Assembly (NCBI RefSeq): GCF_008364765.1
Contig: NZ_VTUY01000017.1
Span: forward strand, 1 to 64,000
Length of the DNA: 64,000 nucleotides
Direction: 5' to 3'
DNA from: Bacillus sp. CH30_1T
Lineage (GTDB): Bacteria > Bacillota > Bacilli > Bacillales > Bacillaceae_B
The notes below the pieces were generated by a model. The model had not been told where the DNA came from. It saw only the letters and a list, made by a program, of their open reading frames with translations, and made no database searches. Positions within the stretch are counted from its first letter, which is position 1; each line of letters opens with the position of its first letter. Position numbers and translations under genes: made by a program. Shown here one piece after another: positions 60,981 to 64,000 of this stretch.

Positions 60981-62162
60981 ATGTATAAACTGTTGTCTCA
61001 TAATGATCTCGATGGAGTCGGCTGCGGTATTTTAGCCAAACTTTCTTTTGGCGAGCAGGTCAGTGTACGCTACAATTCGATTGCAGGTCTTAATCGTGAA
61101 GTGGAATGGTTTTTAGAAAATGAGGGGAAAGATACTTCCTTATTGATAACAGACTTGTCTGTCAGTGAAGAAAATGAAAAAAAGCTAGAAGAATTCTTTC
61201 AATCAGGTGGAAAGGTTCAGTTGATCGATCACCATAAAACGGCTCTCCGGTATAATGATTATAAATGGGGGCACGTTGTGGTGGAGGACGAGGAAAGGAA
61301 GTTAACGTCAGCTACTTCTTTATTATATGAATACCTCATTTCTCATCAATTACTGGAGCCGACAGATGCAATAGCTGAATTTGTTGAACTTGTAAGGCAA
61401 TACGATACGTGGGAGTGGGAGAAAAATGAAAACTACGCTGCTCAGCGCCTGAATGCCTTATTTTTTCTCATTTCAATAGACGAATTTGAAGAGAAAATGA
61501 TTTCACGACTGAAAGCGAGTGACCATTTCCACTTTGATGAATTTGAAACAAAAATTCTTGATATGGAAGATAAGAAAATTGACAGATATATTCGCAGGAA
61601 AAGAAGGGAGCTCGTTCAAACAGAGACAGGGGGATTGTTTGCAGGTGTGGTTTATGCGGAATCGTTTCACTCGGAACTCGGGAATGAACTCGGTAAAGAA
61701 CACCCGCACCTGGACTATATAGCGATTCTAAATATTGGCGGCAAACGAATGGGCTTTCGAACCATCCACGATCATATTGATGTATCTGAAGTTGCTGCAC
61801 AATTCGGTGGCGGGGGACATGCAAAAGCAGCCGGATGCACGTTAACAGAAGATGCCTACAGGCAATTTGTAACCGATACCTATCATCTTGAATCGATACC
61901 AGAGGATGCGAAAAGAAATCGATATAATGTAAAAGGATCCACTTTTGGTACCATGTATAGAAACAGAAGGAATGAGACCTATTTTATCCATCCTTTAGAA
62001 AACGGGAAATGGATGATTGAAAAAAATAAAACAAAAATCAAACAGACTCACACAAGTTTTGAAGAAGCGGAAAAGTTCTTAAAAAGAACCGATTCAGCAT
62101 GGCTTATAAAAGATGATGATTTCGTCAGAAACTTAATAGATGAGGTAAAAAAAGCTAGATAG
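60981..62162 (+). CDS. nrnB: DHH-family phosphoesterase (NrnB/YngD-like oligoribonuclease)
   Basis: 393 residues. SHNDLDGVGCGILAKL with the DHH-family DxDG, LIDHHKTALRY as DHH motif, and the DHHA1 domain with AAQFGGGGHAKAAGCTL. Degrades short RNA oligonucleotides from the 3' end in the NrnB type. ATG 60981 follows GAGGTG by 6 bases; a GTG at 60972 is less likely. Ends at a hairpin terminator. Confidence 0.88.
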   Translation: MYKLLSHNDLDGVGCGILAKLSFGEQVSVRYNSIAGLNREVEWFLENEGKDTSLLITDLSVSEENEKKLEEFFQSGGKVQLIDHHKTALRYNDYKWGHVVVEDEERKLTSATSLLYEYLISHQLLEPTDAIAEFVELVRQYDTWEWEKNENYAAQRLNALFFLISIDEFEEKMISRLKASDHFHFDEFETKILDMEDKKIDRYIRRKRRELVQTETGGLFAGVVYAESFHSELGNELGKEHPHLDYIAILNIGGKRMGFRTIHDHIDVSEVAAQFGGGGHAKAAGCTLTEDAYRQFVTDTYHLESIPEDAKRNRYNVKGSTFGTMYRNRRNETYFIHPLENGKWMIEKNKTKIKQTHTSFEEAEKFLKRTDSAWLIKDDDFVRNLIDEVKKAR

Positions 62163-62168
62163 TTTAAA

Positions 62169-62200
62169 AAAAGCGAACAGCGACAGCGTTCGCTTCTTTG
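62169..62200 (+). terminator. Rho-independent terminator
   Basis: AAGCGAAC, loop, GTTCGCTT, then CTTT. Serves the nrnB-like gene. Confidence 0.8.
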
Positions 62201-62225
62201 AGGTTTTCAGCATTTTAATACTATG

Positions 62226-62669
62226 TTAAGAAGGGAAGGAAACCCCCATAGATTGCAGAGCTTCTTTTGCTTGAAGTAAATAGGCCTCTGCTTGATCTTG
62301 CCATTGAATAATGATTTGAATGACTGGTTTAAATTCAGGGCTTGCGTTTTCTTCCATCACCGTTAACCCCTCACGCACCTGCTTATCTTGTTTTTCAGCA
62401 TTGATGATACAGGTAACCATTGTTGTAATGATTGTTTGTTGTTGCTCTCCATTGACTAGTCTCACAGCAGATCCTACGGCGGTTACACGGTGGTAGGAGG
62501 CAGGGACTAAATGACTGTGCATTTCATTATTTCCCTCTAAGTTCTTTGTTTGTGGTATATGGAATAGCTCGCTGCTTATGGCACAAACCATCTCTTCTGC
62601 ATTCAGGCTTTCCTGCAAGACAGTCATTATCGGTTCCCAGCCGTTCACTCTAAAGTAGTGTGGATACAT
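62226..62669 (-). CDS. Hypothetical protein
   Basis: 147 residues from 62669 (MYPHYFRVNGW), about 9 bases after AGGAG. A helical soluble protein with alternating acidic and hydrophobic residues. No family recognised. Confidence 0.6.
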   Translation of the reverse strand: MYPHYFRVNGWEPIMTVLQESLNAEEMVCAISSELFHIPQTKNLEGNNEMHSHLVPASYHRVTAVGSAVRLVNGEQQQTIITTMVTCIINAEKQDKQVREGLTVMEENASPEFKPVIQIIIQWQDQAEAYLLQAKEALQSMGVSFPS

Positions 62670-62872
62670 ACCAATCATCTCCTATATTTGATAAATGTAA
62701 TGTTCATACCATAGATATGACGCAGTAAGTCCATTCATGTAAAAGGATTATTTACTATTAGTAAGAAATGGTGTTCTAGGTTTTCACTAGGACAAACGAC
62801 CAAAATACAAATTCATCATAAGATAGAAAGTGAGCATGAAGTATTTACTTGAAGGAAGGATGAGGAAGATTC

Positions 62873-63112
62873 ATGTATTATGGTCACCCCTTTCATACAA
62901 GAGTTTATAACCCTCATATGAACCTGAAAAATGAGACCTTGAATGCCGTCAAACCGTTTGTTGATTATGGATTACATGAAGCAAGTTACACATCGTATTC
63001 TCATGCCCTCACCGAAGTAGCCGCCATCGCATATTTGCTTGGAAAAGGATATGACCCCCATACGGCCTATCATACGGTTGAATCATGGGAAAAGAATGAA
63101 AAGTTTTATTAA
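62873..63112 (+). CDS. Hypothetical 79-residue protein
   Basis: MYYGHPFHTRVYNPHMNLKN start; rich in Tyr, His and aromatic residues, with YLLGKGYDPHTAY. AGGAAGATTC precedes ATG 62873. Layout resembles small sporulation- or spore-coat-associated proteins, but this is only a guess. Confidence 0.6.
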   Translation: MYYGHPFHTRVYNPHMNLKNETLNAVKPFVDYGLHEASYTSYSHALTEVAAIAYLLGKGYDPHTAYHTVESWEKNEKFY

Positions 63113-63113
63113 A

Positions 63114-63177
63114 GGTACAGAGGTCTGATTCCCCGTACGTGAAATCGCCAGCTACGGGATGTCAGACCCCTTTTGTA
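63114..63177. repeat. Palindromic element (GGTCTGA type)
   Basis: AGGTCTGATTCCCCGTA and TACGGGATGTCAGACC form arms around a 15-base centre. Another REPIN-like family member. Confidence 0.65.
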
Positions 63178-63352
63178 AGTGAAATGAATCAGTAGCTAAT
63201 TTCCGACCAATAGATTTGTAAAAAAACGTAAGGAAAAAGGTCGAATTTTGTTAACATAATCTATATTAAGCTGTATTGATATCTACACACCAATACAACA
63301 TCCCTTTTCTAAAATACAGTGGTATCCATATTTTAGATGGGAGATGAAGAAA

Positions 63353-64000
63353 ATGAACAAGAATTTATTAATCGGTACAGGTGTTGCGTTTTCGCTGTTA
63401 TTCAGCCCGTTCAGTCAAGCGTTTGCAGAAGAACCAACAGCAGGAGAAAGAAAACAAGTGGATAATGTAGCACACCGCGGAGCTGCAGGTTATGCCCCTG
63501 AAAATACGATAGCCGGTTTTGATCTGGCGGTTGATATGAAGGCAGATTACATTGAAATCGATGTTCAAAGAAGTCAAGATGGTGAATTGGTCGTCATCCA
63601 TGATACATCTGTGGATCGCACTACAGATGGAACGGGGAAAGTCGGGGATTTAACACTTGAACAGCTTCAAAGTCTTGATGCAGGTAGTTGGAAGGGAGAA
63701 GAATTTGCAGGAGAACTGATTCCGACCTTTGAAGAGGTTCTGGATCGTTACCATGGAAAAGTTGGAATTTTAATTGAGTTAAAGGCTCCAGAGCTTTACC
63801 CTGGTATTGAGGAACAAGTGGCTGAAGCATTAAAAGAACGGAATCTCGACAAACCCCAAAATGAAAAAATCATTCTTCAATCGTTTAACTTTGACACGAT
63901 GAAAGAAATGGACAGGCTGCTTCCCCGAGTGCCGGTCGGTGTATTAACTTCTAACCGGGCGCTTACTACAAAGGAAGCTTTGCAAGAAATCTCCACCTAT
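63353..64000 (+). CDS. glpQ: Secreted glycerophosphodiester phosphodiesterase (partial)
   Basis: The window ends inside the gene (216 codons seen, no stop). Signal peptide ending near AFAEEPTA, then the GDPD domain: HRGAAGYAPENTIAGFDLAV, EIDVQRSQDGELVVIHD, DRTTDGTGKVGDLTLEQL, and IELKAPE. Hydrolyses glycerophosphodiesters, often released from teichoic acids. PhoPR control is known for B. subtilis glpQ, but boxes here are only weak. RBS GGGAGATGA. Symbol by homology. Confidence 0.88.
   Translation, partial: MNKNLLIGTGVAFSLLFSPFSQAFAEEPTAGERKQVDNVAHRGAAGYAPENTIAGFDLAVDMKADYIEIDVQRSQDGELVVIHDTSVDRTTDGTGKVGDLTLEQLQSLDAGSWKGEEFAGELIPTFEEVLDRYHGKVGILIELKAPELYPGIEEQVAEALKERNLDKPQNEKIILQSFNFDTMKEMDRLLPRVPVGVLTSNRALTTKEALQEISTY

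Noticed and set aside
63240..63300. PhoP boxes before glpQ
   Set aside because: TTAACA is present once, but the 11-base spaced repeats are too weak to claim.

Overview
The window looks like chromosomal DNA of a spore-forming Bacillaceae species; a marine Bacillus/Rossellomorea-type organism is my guess, not a proof. The evidence is low to moderate GC, strong AGGAGG-type ribosome binding sites with many TTG/GTG starts, a FosB-type bacillithiol transferase, SpoIIP-, CsbD-, HtrA- and PrsA-like proteins, ECF-type promoters and Fur boxes. No rRNA, tRNA or CRISPR array was seen.

Layout. 1-0.2 kb: 3' end of an IS1182-type transposase. 0.5-9 kb: an APH/kinase fusion that appears to start with ATT, a membrane-anchored HtrA protease, a PrsA-like foldase without a lipobox, a secreted helical-repeat protein, and an OmpR-type two-component pair. 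8.8-16 kb: an iron-siderophore binding lipoprotein behind two Fur boxes, a DUF1835 protein, small membrane proteins, a YhhN protein, and an ECF sigma/anti-sigma pair with its own ECF promoter. 16-20 kb: a monooxygenase remnant, an Rrf2 regulator with a thioredoxin-reductase-like flavoprotein sharing a 17-bp operator, and a frameshifted MFS transporter. 20-26 kb: DJ-1/PfpI and DUF523 proteins, a BCCT osmoprotectant transporter, then an AT-rich stretch of small membrane proteins. 26-30 kb: an ACR3/bile-acid-type transporter, a MerR regulator divergent from a mercury-transport-like gene with a classic 19-bp-spacer promoter, and fosB. 30-35 kb: mixed small, broken and housekeeping-like genes (HAD, histidine phosphatase, DUF421, GNAT). 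35-43 kb: a cytochrome P460-like lipoprotein with a DUF4405 membrane protein, an AraC regulator divergent from two aldo/keto reductases, LOG, and a flavin amine oxidase. 43-51 kb: NUDIX, GNAT, methyltransferase, VOC, aminoglycoside-phosphotransferase-like and nucleotidyltransferase genes. 51-53 kb: a second ECF sigma factor overlapping a membrane protein with a SpoIIP domain. 53-57 kb: an ascorbate-type PTS (IIC, IIB) and its PRD regulator. 57-64 kb: HIT, CsbD, peptidase S51, a small kinase, zinc-dependent phospholipase C, methyltransferase, an NrnB-like DHH phosphoesterase, and the start of a secreted glycerophosphodiesterase.

Two themes recur. First, the intergenic DNA carries several dispersed repeat families: REPIN-like palindromes, 20-21 bp CATGATTA arrays, terminator-like bcr-type hairpins, and a TTTGAAATAATTGG motif mostly just upstream of small membrane protein genes. 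Second, many genes are broken by one small indel (MFS, HAD, PNPOx-like and two small membrane proteins) or survive as remnants. That points to local decay or to homopolymer errors in the assembly. The parts most worth following up are the ECF sigma/SpoIIP-domain pair, the structured leader before the phosphotransferase gene, the Rrf2 operator set, and the ATT-started APH-kinase fusion.
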